Below are positions 9,230 through 17,616 of a stretch of 52,262 nucleotides of DNA, one piece after another. Position numbers and translations under genes: made by a program. The notes beneath the pieces were generated by a model. The model was given only the letters and a program-made list of their open reading frames with translations, was not told where the DNA came from and searched no databases. The stretch comes from Fibrobacterota bacterium (GTDB lineage Bacteria > Fibrobacterota > Chitinivibrionia > Chitinivibrionales > Chitinispirillaceae). The stretch lies in the NCBI GenBank assembly GCA_023436145.1, contig JAEZKP010000048.1, forward strand, positions 1 through 52,262, in the 5' to 3' direction. Within the stretch, counting starts at the first letter, position 1; each line of letters begins with the position of its first letter.

Positions 9230-9333
9230 GCAAACCGGTGGATGAGGGTCTGGGCTGAAGCCGAGAGTTGTTTTTTCTACAACGAGCCACCTAAATTAGT
9301 GTGAATCAAAGAAAAACATACCAAACCGGTTGC
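9230..9333 (+). promoter_or_regulatory. Candidate structured RNA leader with competing helices
   Basis: Upstream of the HAMP-protein gene, GCAAACCGGT (9230-9239) can pair with ACCGGTTGC (9325-9333), allowing one bulged A. Alternatively GGTGG (9237-9241) pairs with CCACC (9287-9291). That second pairing encloses two small hairpins, GGC-TGAA-GCC (9253-9262) and GTTGT/ACAAC (9267-9271 with 9279-9283). The two outer helices share bases 9237-9239, so they exclude each other, as in a switch. It matches no riboswitch class that I can recognise. The pairing is seen by eye only. Confidence 0.22.
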
Positions 9334-9406
9334 AGCAATGTTATACTTTGAGAGACTTTATTCAGAATTAAAAAACAAATTGGCACTTATCATACCTGGA
9401 GGAATC

Positions 9407-10015
9407 ATGTCTCAGCAGATCAACAGGAAACCCATCGGTAATTTTTTTATAAAGAAATCACTCCAATTAAGATTAATATTTAAGATTGTACTGGCATCAC
9501 TTACTTCCACCATACTCTCATCCGGAACATTGATTCTTGTATACTACCTAAAGTATAAAACGGTGATAGTCTATCAGCTGGATAAGGTAAGCCAGGAACT
9601 GAGTCGGGAGCATATAGTCTACCTTATTCTTCCTACTTTATTAATCAGTTCGATAGTTAGTATTCTGGTTTCCGTAGGAGTGGGCTTGTATGCTTCACGA
9701 AAATATGCGGTTCCGGTATATAAGCTGGAACAGTGGGCATCATTACTGCGGATGGGTAAGATGTCTGCACTTCTGCGTTTCAGAGAGAAAGAAGAGATGG
9801 CAGAACTCTCTACTACCTGCAATCAGCTATCCTCAGAGATGCGGGAACGGTTTGCAAAAATAAGAACTCAATCAGAGTTACTCAAACAGTCTTCCCCATC
9901 ATCTCCCATAGCAGCAGAGATTGAAAAAATATTGTCAGGTCTGGAACTGGAGACTGTCCCCATAGAAGTTTCAACCACCTTTTACACAGTGACAACTACA
10001 GAAGAGAAGAAGTAG
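9407..10015 (+). CDS. Membrane protein with two TM segments and a HAMP-like domain
   Basis: The ATG at 9407 has GGAGG at 9399-9402 just upstream, so it is preferred over an in-frame ATG 23 codons earlier. The 202-residue product has TM helices at about 24-48 and 71-96, with only some 22 residues between them, too short for a sensory domain. A HAMP-like linker follows (about 97-150, beginning SRKYAVPVYKLEQW and including a REKEEMAEL helix), then a coiled-coil-like tail to residue 202. No kinase, cyclase or chemotaxis output domain is present. The layout recalls small HAMP membrane proteins that act as partners or scaffolds in signalling, but no partner gene is adjacent. Function unknown. Confidence 0.75.
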   Translation: MSQQINRKPIGNFFIKKSLQLRLIFKIVLASLTSTILSSGTLILVYYLKYKTVIVYQLDKVSQELSREHIVYLILPTLLISSIVSILVSVGVGLYASRKYAVPVYKLEQWASLLRMGKMSALLRFREKEEMAELSTTCNQLSSEMRERFAKIRTQSELLKQSSPSSPIAAEIEKILSGLELETVPIEVSTTFYTVTTTEEKK

Positions 10016-10053
10016 CCTTTTTTAGCTGAGGACTACATTGTAAATGATACTTT

Positions 10054-10074
10054 GAAGGGGAAAAAATCCCCTTC
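10054..10074 (+). terminator. Hairpin after the HAMP-protein gene
   Basis: A perfect seven-base stem GAAGGGG/CCCCTTC (10054-10060 with 10068-10074) with an A-rich seven-base loop lies about 40 bases past the stop codon. The T tract after it is weak, so it may be a poor intrinsic terminator or a transcript-end stabiliser. Confidence 0.45.
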
Positions 10075-10177
10075 ATTTGATGACTCACACTGCCTTATTT
10101 CACCAAACCGATAATATCTTAATCAGCTAAGACGCACAATAATCGCCCATGGCAGGCAGCAACAAATGAATGTAAAG

Positions 10178-10193
10178 TGGCATTTTTTTTGCA
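10178..10193 (+). promoter_or_regulatory. Candidate sigma-54 (-24/-12) promoter
   Basis: The sequence TGGCAT, five T, then TTGCA fits the sigma-54 consensus TGGCAC-N5-TTGCA with one mismatch. The GG and GC dinucleotides have the required spacing. The ATG of the copper-protein gene lies 63 bases beyond it, which leaves a reasonable leader. The T-rich centre could produce such a match by chance, and no rpoN or activator gene is in the window. Confidence 0.4.
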
Positions 10194-10255
10194 TTTTTTG
10201 CGGGATAAACTTATCCAGGTAAGTATCAACCGAACTTTAAATGCAGGAGATTGCC

Positions 10256-10666
10256 ATGAGCTACTTCATAATGGAAATGTTCAATCGTCATCCCAAAAAC
10301 ATTGAAGAGCCGAAAAAGACCTCACTTACCGATGCGATAGAATCCTGCCTTAATTGTTCCCAGGTTTGTACAGCATGCTCCGATGCCTGTTTAGGAGAAA
10401 AAGAAGTGGAGCAGTTCAGAAGTGTGATCCGCTCAACCAACGACAGTAGCGATTTATGTTTTGCCACTGCTAGCATCCTCAGCAGGCTGAATAACTCAAA
10501 TCCCAGAACTTTGCGCAGTCTGATCACCGCCTGTATCGATCAGGTGCAATACACCGGCATGCAGTGTAACGAACACGCACAGCACCACGAGCATTGCCGT
10601 GTTTGTTCAGATACCTGCCGGGCATGTGAAAATGCACTTTCTGAATACCTGAAATTTGTTGAATAG
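10256..10666 (+). CDS. Four-helix-bundle copper-binding protein (Csp-like, DUF326)
   Basis: The ATG at 10256 is fixed by AGGAG at 10244-10248; an ATG at 10241 includes that site. The 136-residue protein carries twelve Cys with the spacing of the copper-storage/DUF326 family: a first cluster CLNCSQVCTACSDAC (31-45), lone Cys in the central helices (DLC, TAC) and a last cluster through GMQCNEHAQHHEHC, RVCSDTCRACENA. In this family the Cys line the inside of a four-helix bundle and bind many Cu(I) ions. No signal peptide is evident, so it should be the cytosolic type. It is a single gene with a possible sigma-54 promoter and a hairpin after it. Copper storage is inferred from the family. Confidence 0.87.
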   Translation: MSYFIMEMFNRHPKNIEEPKKTSLTDAIESCLNCSQVCTACSDACLGEKEVEQFRSVIRSTNDSSDLCFATASILSRLNNSNPRTLRSLITACIDQVQYTGMQCNEHAQHHEHCRVCSDTCRACENALSEYLKFVE

Positions 10667-10691
10667 AAGCAAAAAGGAAAGGCCAATGAAA

Positions 10692-10711
10692 AGGTGAATG
10701 GTATTTCACCT
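10692..10711 (+). terminator. Hairpin after the copper-protein gene
   Basis: A perfect seven-base stem AGGTGAA/TTCACCT (10692-10698 with 10705-10711) and a six-base loop lie 26 bases after the stop. No clear T tract follows, so it is only a probable terminator. Confidence 0.4.
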
Positions 10712-10740
10712 CTGCAATTCCGCACCTTCTGATTCAGGTG

Positions 10741-11482
10741 ATGTATGCAGATTTTTTATATAGTAAATTCGACTGGCTCAGCAGCGGGCCTATGTCAATA
10801 GTATCAACCATGTTCGCGCATGCCATTTCGTGCCAAAAAGTAAGAATTACCTTCTAACCCAATGCGCTGATCAGTGTGATGTAAATCATATACTGGAAAA
10901 CAGATTCGGTTTGTCACCGAATCTTTTCTTTTCCATACGCATTTTTAAAAAATACCGGATCTTTCATTCATCGTTACTGTTTTATCTGCAGGCGCTCATT
11001 TTACTGCTATGTAAAGCTAAACCTACAGATGTTATCTACACACGTAACAGTACATTTCTTCCCTACCTGTCTGTGATAAAAACGTTTACCGGTGCCAGTA
11101 CATTTTTCGAAGCTCATGGTTACCATGGAAATTCAGAATCAACAATATTGTATCTGGAAAATCTGAACGCCTGTTTTTCGACTCAAATATTCAGATATCG
11201 CCCACTAAACTTTTTGATTTCTTCTCTTTCGGTCTACCTGTTCTGGCATCAGATGTAGGTGCAGTAAAGGAAATCGTGGGTAATCACTTTAAAGAGTTTA
11301 TCTACACACCTGGCGATGCAGTTGATTTGGCTGCCAAGATTCAAAAACTGTTCAGTTCTTTTGAGATTTATAAAAAATATTGTGAGTTATCATCTGAAAT
11401 GGCAGAAGAGTTCAGCTGGGAAAAGCGTGCACAGAGATTTCTCTCATTCATCCCAAAACCGGCTTCAGAGAAAGTTGGATAG
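10741..11482 (+). pseudogene. Decayed GT4-family glycosyltransferase
   Basis: Three frames carry parts of one GT-B glycosyltransferase. The frame from 10741 gives an N-terminal segment (SSGPMSIVSTMFAHAIS). The next frame, open from 10830, carries the rest of the donor-independent half, including VIYTRNSTFLPYL and STFFEAHGYHG, typical of GT4 enzymes. After about 11171 the text jumps, in another frame, to SPTKLFDFFSFGLPVLASDVG. This is the conserved GT4 nucleotide-sugar segment, and it runs to the TAG at 11480-11482. Roughly 130 residues that should separate these parts, including the interdomain linker, are missing. Two shifts plus an internal deletion make this a real remnant rather than a sequencing error. 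It is a leftover of a surface-polysaccharide gene. Confidence 0.72.
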
Positions 11483-11548
11483 CTCTCAGAGTGTCTTACA
11501 GGCACGGGAATAACAGATTATTTAGCATTTGTTCAATTTGAACAGACA

Positions 11549-14500
11549 CTATTTGCCTGGGTTTACTTTCTTTAATAATTGCCGAATCGATTCTGCTTTT
11601 TTTTCCAGTCTCTGAACCGATACAGAAAAGAGCGTTTTAACTTCCTGTTGAGCAAAAAGAGAGATTGCATACTCCTCAACCATTTCCCGGAACGCTTCAA
11701 TTTCATACCAGACTTCAGAGTATCTATTAACCTTTTCCATTTGACTCAGTTGATTTTGAAACAAGGAGAGCTGGGCTCTTTTCTGGCTGTATTTTACCGG
11801 CTCTAAAAATGCCCTCTGGATCCGGTACCCAAAAGCTTTCATGTATCTGGGAAACTGGCAAAACCGTTCAAATTTTACTTCTGACACGATTTCATTGATA
11901 TAACAGTTCAGATCTGTCTGTAATTGTTTTTTCAGATCCTGACGGACTGTACCCTGTTCTTTTTTAAGTAAAGAGGAATTTTGATTATAGGACAGGATCG
12001 TTTTCTCCAGCATTGTTATTGTCTGAAAAGCAATACCTCTTGATTTATTCCGGACATTTTCCATTACAGTGTCAAACTGCTCTTTACTGCGTGGCGCAGC
12101 AATCCCAAAATCCAGCAGATACTCACGAATAGAAAGAAGTAAGGATTTTTTAAGCAGATCAGCACCACCAAGAGGAGTACAAAGCAGCTTCAGATTTTGC
12201 GGGATCTTCAATTCACGATCAATCCAGGCAAACTCCTGAGTCAGCATATTCTCCATCAATCTTCTCACACCTTGCGGATGAACCGATGCTGCTTCTGCAA
12301 ACGATTTGCAAAGTACATAATCTACAGAGCCTTCATTACATTTCAAAGCCGGATATCCCAGAAGAGGTATACTGTTTTTCTCAGTGGCAACCTCAACATA
12401 CTCAGGCATCGAGCCGATACACCAACCTTCGAGTCCCTTTTTTTCATATTTTCGGAAGGCATCCTCCCATGGTAAATGCACTTTAGCAACATCTCTGGAT
12501 GCATTCCGCAGTACGGTCGCTCCACGTCCGCATCTGACCACACTTCCATTATTTTCCTTTACTTCGATACGCAAAGAAAGATGAGCCGGCAATGTGGCAG
12601 CTTTCAACAGCTCCGGTTCCACATCCACACCATAAAGTGACTTTATTGATTTGGAAAGATTTATCTCAAAGGGATCTGCAGAAAGAGCCATGACCTCAGA
12701 GAGTTCTGACGCTTTTTGATTGAGTGGCATCAATTTTTTCCGGATATCCTTAGGCAGATTGCGAAGTTGTTCCTGAATTCTGGCTGGCCATAATGCCGGA
12801 ACCAGATATTCCAACGAGCTTTCTGGAATATAGGGTGCATCATTTACAGGAATTTTCAGAGTGATTCCATCTTTTTCAGATCCTGGTGCAAAAGAGTATT
12901 CGAGCTGGAAATTTTTACCGCCAATAGATACCTGGTCTGGCAGGTTGGACACATATTGAGGAATTTCATTTACCAGAATATCCTCTTTTTTCATAAAAAG
13001 GAAATCGTCCCCACCCTTCTGACGGATAAGGCGGTTGAGATCATGCACTGAAGATACATTTGTTAACCTATCGGTATAAAACTTTTCTATAGCAGTTTCT
13101 CCGGCAAAAAAGGACCTGGACCGCAGCTTTTCCTCCAGTTTTTCAACCTCCAGCCGGACCTGTTTATTGTGGCTGTAGAATCGATATGAAGAGTTAAGCT
13201 GCTCTTCGACCAATGCTTGACGTATAAATACAGCAGTAGCTTTATCCGGATTTATTTTCCCAAAATTTACAGCCACATGTTCTGCTACCTGCATTCCGAA
13301 CAGAGATACTTTTTCGGTAGCACGCACCACTCCGGTTTCACTATCAAAATATGGTTCTGAATAACTTCTGGTACAAAGATGATTACCCAGCTGCTCTAGC
13401 CATAAAGGATTAATCGGGGAAACAGTGCGGGCAAACAGTTGCGAAGTTTCCACTACTTCGTGACAGACAATCCATTGCGGTTTGTTATCCCGGAGTGCAG
13501 AGCCGGGAAAAATTATCACTTCACGACCACGGGTAGCCTTATATTTTCCAGTTTCGGTTTTCATTGCACAATTGGACAATAGGCCTGTAAGTAAAGAGCG
13601 ATGTATGGAATCTACGGAGGCCGGTGTCTCATTGATAAAAAAGCCCTTCATTCCAGCCACGGTTTCATAAAGCAGCTGATGCACATCATGCCATTCCTGC
13701 ATTCGAACATAGGACAAGTAGTTTTCTTTACAGAATTTTCTTATTTTGTTCTGAGTTTTAAGTAAATCCCATTCCTGTCTGAAAGCATCCCACAGCTTAA
13801 CATAGCTGAGAAAATCCGATCCCGGGACCATGAATTTTCGATGCACAGCATCAGCTTCCGCTTTTTTGTCAAAAGGTCGCTCTCTGGGATCTACTATGGA
13901 AAGGGCAGCCGCGATGATAAGTACTTCTCTAAGAGCATTCTCCTCTTTTGCAGCAAAAATCATTCTGGCAATATGGGGATCGATGGGCAGCAGGGACATT
14001 TTTTTGCCAAGCGAAGTTAAGCGGTTTGCCTTATCAATTGCACCAAGTTCCCTCAAAAGTTGATAGCCTTCTGAGATAGCTGACCGTGAAGGTGGCTCCA
14101 GAAAAGGAAACTCTTCTATCTCACCCAGGTTATGCGCAATCATGGAAAGAATAACCCCTGCCAGGTTTGCTCTTTTTATTTCAGGAAGAGTGAATTTATC
14201 ACGACCCTCGAAATTCTTTTCAGAGTAAAGCCTTATACAAACCCCATCCATTACCCTACCGCATCGACCTTTACGCTGATCTGCGGCAGCCTTTGAGATC
14301 GGTTCAATTGGCAGACGGTTTGTGCGAAGCCGTGGAACATACCTGGAAATCCGGGCTAACCCGGTATCAATAACAAATCTGATATTGGGAACAGTAATTG
14401 AGGTTTCTGCGATATTGGTAGAGACTACAATTTTTCTTTTGTCTATTGTTTGGAAAATGGCTTCCTGTTCTGATTTTCCAAGACGCGAAAACAGAGGCAG

Positions 14501-15322
14501 GATTAGTAATTCAGGCCGGCGCAAGCCTCGGAGCCTTTCAATGGTCTCCCGGATATCTCTCTCGGTAGGCATGAAAATGAGCATGTCACCAGAGCTGTAT
14601 AGGTCAAGCAAATCCTGAGCAGCCTTAACAGCTGAATCAACGTATGTCTCTTCGATGCAATCCTCATCCTCATCATTGAGATACAATAATTCAACCGGGA
14701 AAACCCGCCCTGAAACTTCTATAACCGGGGCATTACCAAACGCATGCGAAAACAAACTGGTGTCTATTGTTGCAGATGAGATGATTATCTTAAGATCAGG
14801 ACGTTTGGGCAGGAGTTTTTTAAGATATCCCATGATAAAATCTATATTCAGACTACGTTCATGTGCTTCATCAATAATCAAGGTGTCATATCGTGAAAGT
14901 AAGGGGTCTTTTTCAATTTCTGCCAGAAGTATACCATCAGTCATAAATTTAATGCAGGTTTGAGCCGAATCATGATCATGAAAACGGATCTTGTAACCGA
15001 CATGCTCACCAAGAGGGCAACACAACTCATCTGCCACTCGCTTGGCAATAGATATAGCGGCAATTCTTCTGGGCTGTGTACATCCGATTTTTCCGTTTTC
15101 CCCTCTGCCAGCTTCCAGACAGATTACCGGAAGTTGAGTCGTTTTACCTGAACCGGTCTCTCCTGCAATAATCACTATTTGATTCTGTAAAATTGCAGAG
15201 AGGATATCCTCTTTTCGCTCCAGAATAGGTAAACCTTCTGTATAACGTATCAAAGGTCGCTTCAATTCAAGAGGTTTTTTATCATTTAAATTTTGCAGTT
15301 TGTTCATTTTAATATTACGCAT
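11549..15322 (-). CDS. hrpA: ATP-dependent RNA helicase HrpA, DEAH/RHA family
   Basis: A large DEAH-box helicase that remodels RNA and, in proteobacteria, acts in mRNA processing and ribosome rescue. Conserved motifs in order: Walker A GETGSGKTTQLP, QPRRIAAIS, DEAHERSLNIDF, ISSATID, STNIAETSITVPN and QRKGRCGRV, followed by the HA2 and OB-fold region and the long HrpA-specific C-terminal part. The length of about 1,257 residues matches E. coli HrpA (1,300). I start at the ATG at 15322, which has a weak GAG eight bases upstream; an ATG at 15307 is also possible. The further in-frame upstream extension is Tyr/Phe-rich and unlike the family. It diverges from the response regulator gene, with about 150 bases between them. 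Confidence 0.94.
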   Translation of the reverse strand: MRNIKMNKLQNLNDKKPLELKRPLIRYTEGLPILERKEDILSAILQNQIVIIAGETGSGKTTQLPVICLEAGRGENGKIGCTQPRRIAAISIAKRVADELCCPLGEHVGYKIRFHDHDSAQTCIKFMTDGILLAEIEKDPLLSRYDTLIIDEAHERSLNIDFIMGYLKKLLPKRPDLKIIISSATIDTSLFSHAFGNAPVIEVSGRVFPVELLYLNDEDEDCIEETYVDSAVKAAQDLLDLYSSGDMLIFMPTERDIRETIERLRGLRRPELLILPLFSRLGKSEQEAIFQTIDKRKIVVSTNIAETSITVPNIRFVIDTGLARISRYVPRLRTNRLPIEPISKAAADQRKGRCGRVMDGVCIRLYSEKNFEGRDKFTLPEIKRANLAGVILSMIAHNLGEIEEFPFLEPPSRSAISEGYQLLRELGAIDKANRLTSLGKKMSLLPIDPHIARMIFAAKEENALREVLIIAAALSIVDPRERPFDKKAEADAVHRKFMVPGSDFLSYVKLWDAFRQEWDLLKTQNKIRKFCKENYLSYVRMQEWHDVHQLLYETVAGMKGFFINETPASVDSIHRSLLTGLLSNCAMKTETGKYKATRGREVIIFPGSALRDNKPQWIVCHEVVETSQLFARTVSPINPLWLEQLGNHLCTRSYSEPYFDSETGVVRATEKVSLFGMQVAEHVAVNFGKINPDKATAVFIRQALVEEQLNSSYRFYSHNKQVRLEVEKLEEKLRSRSFFAGETAIEKFYTDRLTNVSSVHDLNRLIRQKGGDDFLFMKKEDILVNEIPQYVSNLPDQVSIGGKNFQLEYSFAPGSEKDGITLKIPVNDAPYIPESSLEYLVPALWPARIQEQLRNLPKDIRKKLMPLNQKASELSEVMALSADPFEINLSKSIKSLYGVDVEPELLKAATLPAHLSLRIEVKENNGSVVRCGRGATVLRNASRDVAKVHLPWEDAFRKYEKKGLEGWCIGSMPEYVEVATEKNSIPLLGYPALKCNEGSVDYVLCKSFAEAASVHPQGVRRLMENMLTQEFAWIDRELKIPQNLKLLCTPLGGADLLKKSLLLSIREYLLDFGIAAPRSKEQFDTVMENVRNKSRGIAFQTITMLEKTILSYNQNSSLLKKEQGTVRQDLKKQLQTDLNCYINEIVSEVKFERFCQFPRYMKAFGYRIQRAFLEPVKYSQKRAQLSLFQNQLSQMEKVNRYSEVWYEIEAFREMVEEYAISLFAQQEVKTLFSVSVQRLEKKAESIRQLLKKVNPGK

Positions 15323-15415
15323 AAAATGCTCAGAAAGTATATTTTTAGAACGGAGCGGCTGTAAAATTACACAAAATAGTATCGGATGCTTCCTGGATAA
15401 AGCAGGAAAAATGTG

Positions 15416-15444
15416 TTGACCCCAAATTTTTAATCCTGTATAAT
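15416..15444 (+). promoter_or_regulatory. Sigma-70-type promoter of the response regulator-cutA unit
   Basis: A -35 box TTGACC (15416-15421) and a perfect -10 box TATAAT (15439-15444) are separated by exactly 17 bases. The predicted start is near 15451, leaving a leader of about 25 bases before the ATG at 15476. Confidence 0.75.
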
Positions 15445-15475
15445 AAATTATTGTAAAATAAAAAGGTACTATCAG

Positions 15476-15856
15476 ATGATAAAGAGATTGGAAGTAGTAA
15501 TAGTAGATGATGAAATTCAAATCACTGAACTTCTGAAGACTTTTCTCCAGTGTTCTTCAAAACACAGTAACATTCACACTTTCAATGACTCACTCGAAGC
15601 TAAAACATATCTCACCCAAAACAAGGTCGATGTGCTTATTACTGACTATAAGATGCCAAAGTGTAATGGTATTCAGCTTATGGAGAATTTGGACTCAAAT
15701 GTCAAAAAAATCCTCATCTCGGGGTTTGTCTCAGAAATAGCTGAGGAGCGACTCCTGCAACTTGACGCCATATTTTTTGAAAAACCGGTTCCAATGAAAG
15801 CACTGGGCTCGCTGATAAGCGACCAGGAAAAAAAAATGCTGAACTTTGACGCGTGA
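15476..15856 (+). CDS. Stand-alone response regulator receiver protein
   Basis: A single-domain CheY-like receiver of 126 residues. The acidic pocket is Asp11/Asp12, the phospho-acceptor is Asp57 in LITDYKMP, the switch residue is Ser82 in ILISGF, and the conserved Lys is Lys103 in FEKPVPM. There is no DNA-binding or enzymatic output domain, so it probably acts by protein-protein contact or as a phosphate sink. No histidine kinase is adjacent. It lies just downstream of a near-consensus sigma-70 promoter and runs directly into cutA. The partner is unknown. Confidence 0.9.
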   Translation: MIKRLEVVIVDDEIQITELLKTFLQCSSKHSNIHTFNDSLEAKTYLTQNKVDVLITDYKMPKCNGIQLMENLDSNVKKILISGFVSEIAEERLLQLDAIFFEKPVPMKALGSLISDQEKKMLNFDA

Positions 15857-15867
15857 AAAGAGCAGAG

Positions 15868-16209
15868 ATGATGCAGCTAATCCTGGTGTACATAACAGTA
15901 AAAGACAGAACACAGGCGGAGCAGATTGGAAAAAAACTGGTTGAAGAGAAACTGGCCGGTTGCGTGAACATAATAGACGGAATGCGATCCATCTATTATT
16001 GGGATAATGCCCTGCAAGAGGATTGCGAGGCGATAATCATCGCTAAAACCAGTCAAACCCTTTTATCTGCCTTAACATCCAGAGTTAAGCAGCTTCATAC
16101 CTACAGCTGCCCCTGCGTCATTGCACTTCCAATAATCGGAGGTAATCCAGATTATCTCCAATGGCTGCAACAGCAAATTCCACCTTCAGAAACTGAAACT
16201 TTATCCTGA
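15868..16209 (+). CDS. cutA: Divalent-cation tolerance protein CutA1
   Basis: A small ferredoxin-like trimer-forming protein of the CutA1 family, linked to copper and other metal tolerance although its exact role is unsettled. Family signatures are EEKLAGCVNI, then IYYWDNALQED with the typical aromatic pair, the IIIAKT strand, and HTYSCPCVIALPI near the end. I choose the ATG at 15868; a GTG at 15853 overlaps the upstream stop and gives only a charged extension, and an ATG at 15871 is equally plausible. The gap to the response regulator is 11 bases, so they are very likely cotranscribed. The length of about 113 residues fits the family. Confidence 0.92.
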   Translation: MMQLILVYITVKDRTQAEQIGKKLVEEKLAGCVNIIDGMRSIYYWDNALQEDCEAIIIAKTSQTLLSALTSRVKQLHTYSCPCVIALPIIGGNPDYLQWLQQQIPPSETETLS

Positions 16210-16320
16210 TCCGCTTGATTATTACCTGCAGTGCTCCTTTCAACTTTCAATTCTTTTCAAATTTCCCGCATTGATCTCCGTAATGCTTTATTTCCTTTTG
16301 TTTTGCGGAGGTGTTCCCTG

Positions 16321-17136
16321 ATGTTTCAGATAATGCTTTACATTCTCATTTCCTGTTTAGCCATTTATGCTGCACCAGCCACTTTTATGGAGAAAATTGA
16401 TGAAATCCCGGATTATTATCAACGTGATAGAGAATTTGGAGGTTTTCCCAGAGCCGGATCTGTGTACTGCGGCCCGGTAACTGTTTCCAATTCTCTTTTT
16501 TGGTATGCCCAAAAAGGATATGACGGAATCATCGACTTTACTGAAAATCCAAAAAAGGACCAGCACAAGCTGATAAAACTTCTGGGATCTGAAAAATATA
16601 TAAACACCGGTTCAGGAGGCGCCAGCCCGGATATGATCATCACCGGAGTGCGAAAATTCCTTGATGAAAGAAATTACCAAAATGCGGAACTGAAATTTTA
16701 TGGGTGGCGCCCAGTTCCTGAGCAGTTCAGGGCAGGCTCTGCTATTCCCGATCTGATGCTGGCAAAAGAGGCACTATCAAAGAACAACGCGGTATGGCTT
16801 AACATCGGATGGTATGATTACAATGAAAAAAACAAAGAATACAGAAGAACCGGTGGTCACTGGGTGACTTTTGTTGGCTATGGTCATAATGGAAAGAACG
16901 CAGACCCAGAAGTGCTTATTATCCATGATCCTGAGACGCGCTGGCGCCATAACGATTACATCAAAGTGCAGAAAATCACCGAAGGGACACTGACCGGAAA
17001 AATGAAAAATCTACCTCAAAATGCCTCTGGATATAATTACTTTCCTTCGGGTTTTAAAAAATATGGAATTATTGAGGGGATGATCGTTCTTGAGATGCCA
17101 CAACGAAACAATGAAACAGTTACTCTACCCTATTAA
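16321..17136 (+). CDS. Secreted C39-like cysteine peptidase-fold protein
   Basis: The ATG at 16321 follows GGAGG at 16306-16310 and starts a clear signal peptide (residues 1-18, ending AIYAA). The mature 250-residue domain has the order expected of papain-like C39-family folds: Cys50 in SVYCGPVTVSN, His180 in GGHWVTFVGYG, and an Asp at 203 in IIHDPETRW. The catalytic triad therefore seems complete. It could be a protease, a peptide-cleaving enzyme or an amidase acting in the periplasm or outside; no transporter or bacteriocin genes are nearby, so a peptide-export role is unlikely. A strong hairpin follows the gene. Confidence 0.7.
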   Translation: MFQIMLYILISCLAIYAAPATFMEKIDEIPDYYQRDREFGGFPRAGSVYCGPVTVSNSLFWYAQKGYDGIIDFTENPKKDQHKLIKLLGSEKYINTGSGGASPDMIITGVRKFLDERNYQNAELKFYGWRPVPEQFRAGSAIPDLMLAKEALSKNNAVWLNIGWYDYNEKNKEYRRTGGHWVTFVGYGHNGKNADPEVLIIHDPETRWRHNDYIKVQKITEGTLTGKMKNLPQNASGYNYFPSGFKKYGIIEGMIVLEMPQRNNETVTLPY

Positions 17137-17146
17137 CCGCTACATA

Positions 17147-17193
17147 AAAGCAATTTTCAGGTGCACTGTAAGTATCACCTGAAAAATTGCTTT
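17147..17193. terminator. Long hairpin terminator, probably bidirectional
   Basis: A 17-base arm (17147-17163, AAAGCAATTTTCAGGTG) pairs with 17176-17193 with one bulged A, around a 12-base loop. It lies ten bases after the C39-like gene and, on the minus strand, just after the gene remnant at 17206-17388. The paired A and T runs at its base can serve as U tracts in either direction. Confidence 0.75.
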
Positions 17194-17205
17194 AACTCTC
17201 TGGTT

Positions 17206-17388
17206 TTACTTATCCGTATTTAATATTAGAGGAATAATCATCTTTTCCCCAACTACAACTACTTTAGGATTCACGAAAGCTGCCAATTTCTCAGTTACCT
17301 CGATACATTTCCATTAAACTGAGCCCTTCTGCAACAACTCCTTTGTTACACTTGCGTTAAAAAGATATGAAATTTTCCGGATTTTTTC
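17206..17388 (-). pseudogene. Unidentified gene remnant with an in-frame stop
   Basis: One minus-strand frame reads as protein-like sequence for about 60 codons. It has a single TAA at 17314-17316 and ends at the TAA at 17206-17208. The part after the internal stop (VTEKLAAFVNPKVVVVG, then IIPLILNT) has the alternating hydrophobic pattern of a beta strand and helix; the part before it (YLFNASVTKELLQKGSV) is also coding-like. No start with a ribosome-binding site is apparent, and the frame closes at 17389. I do not recognise the family. The rest of the 17194-17604 gap shows nothing else. Confidence 0.3.
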
Positions 17389-17616
17389 CTATCGAAGATA
17401 AAACGGTTTTTAAAAAGGCATATCTCTGGAAACTTGTTTTCCTTGCAACAGAGACCTGAGGTATAATAGAATTAAGGTATTATCAGAAAATTCATACCTA
17501 AACCGGATGATTCGTTAGTGGACCCGATAACCAATTGGACGAGGCAAATGGCTCCCTGAGAATTTTTCCGCTTCAGGTTACAAATACACACGATTATACA
17601 TGATGTGCCTGGAAAA

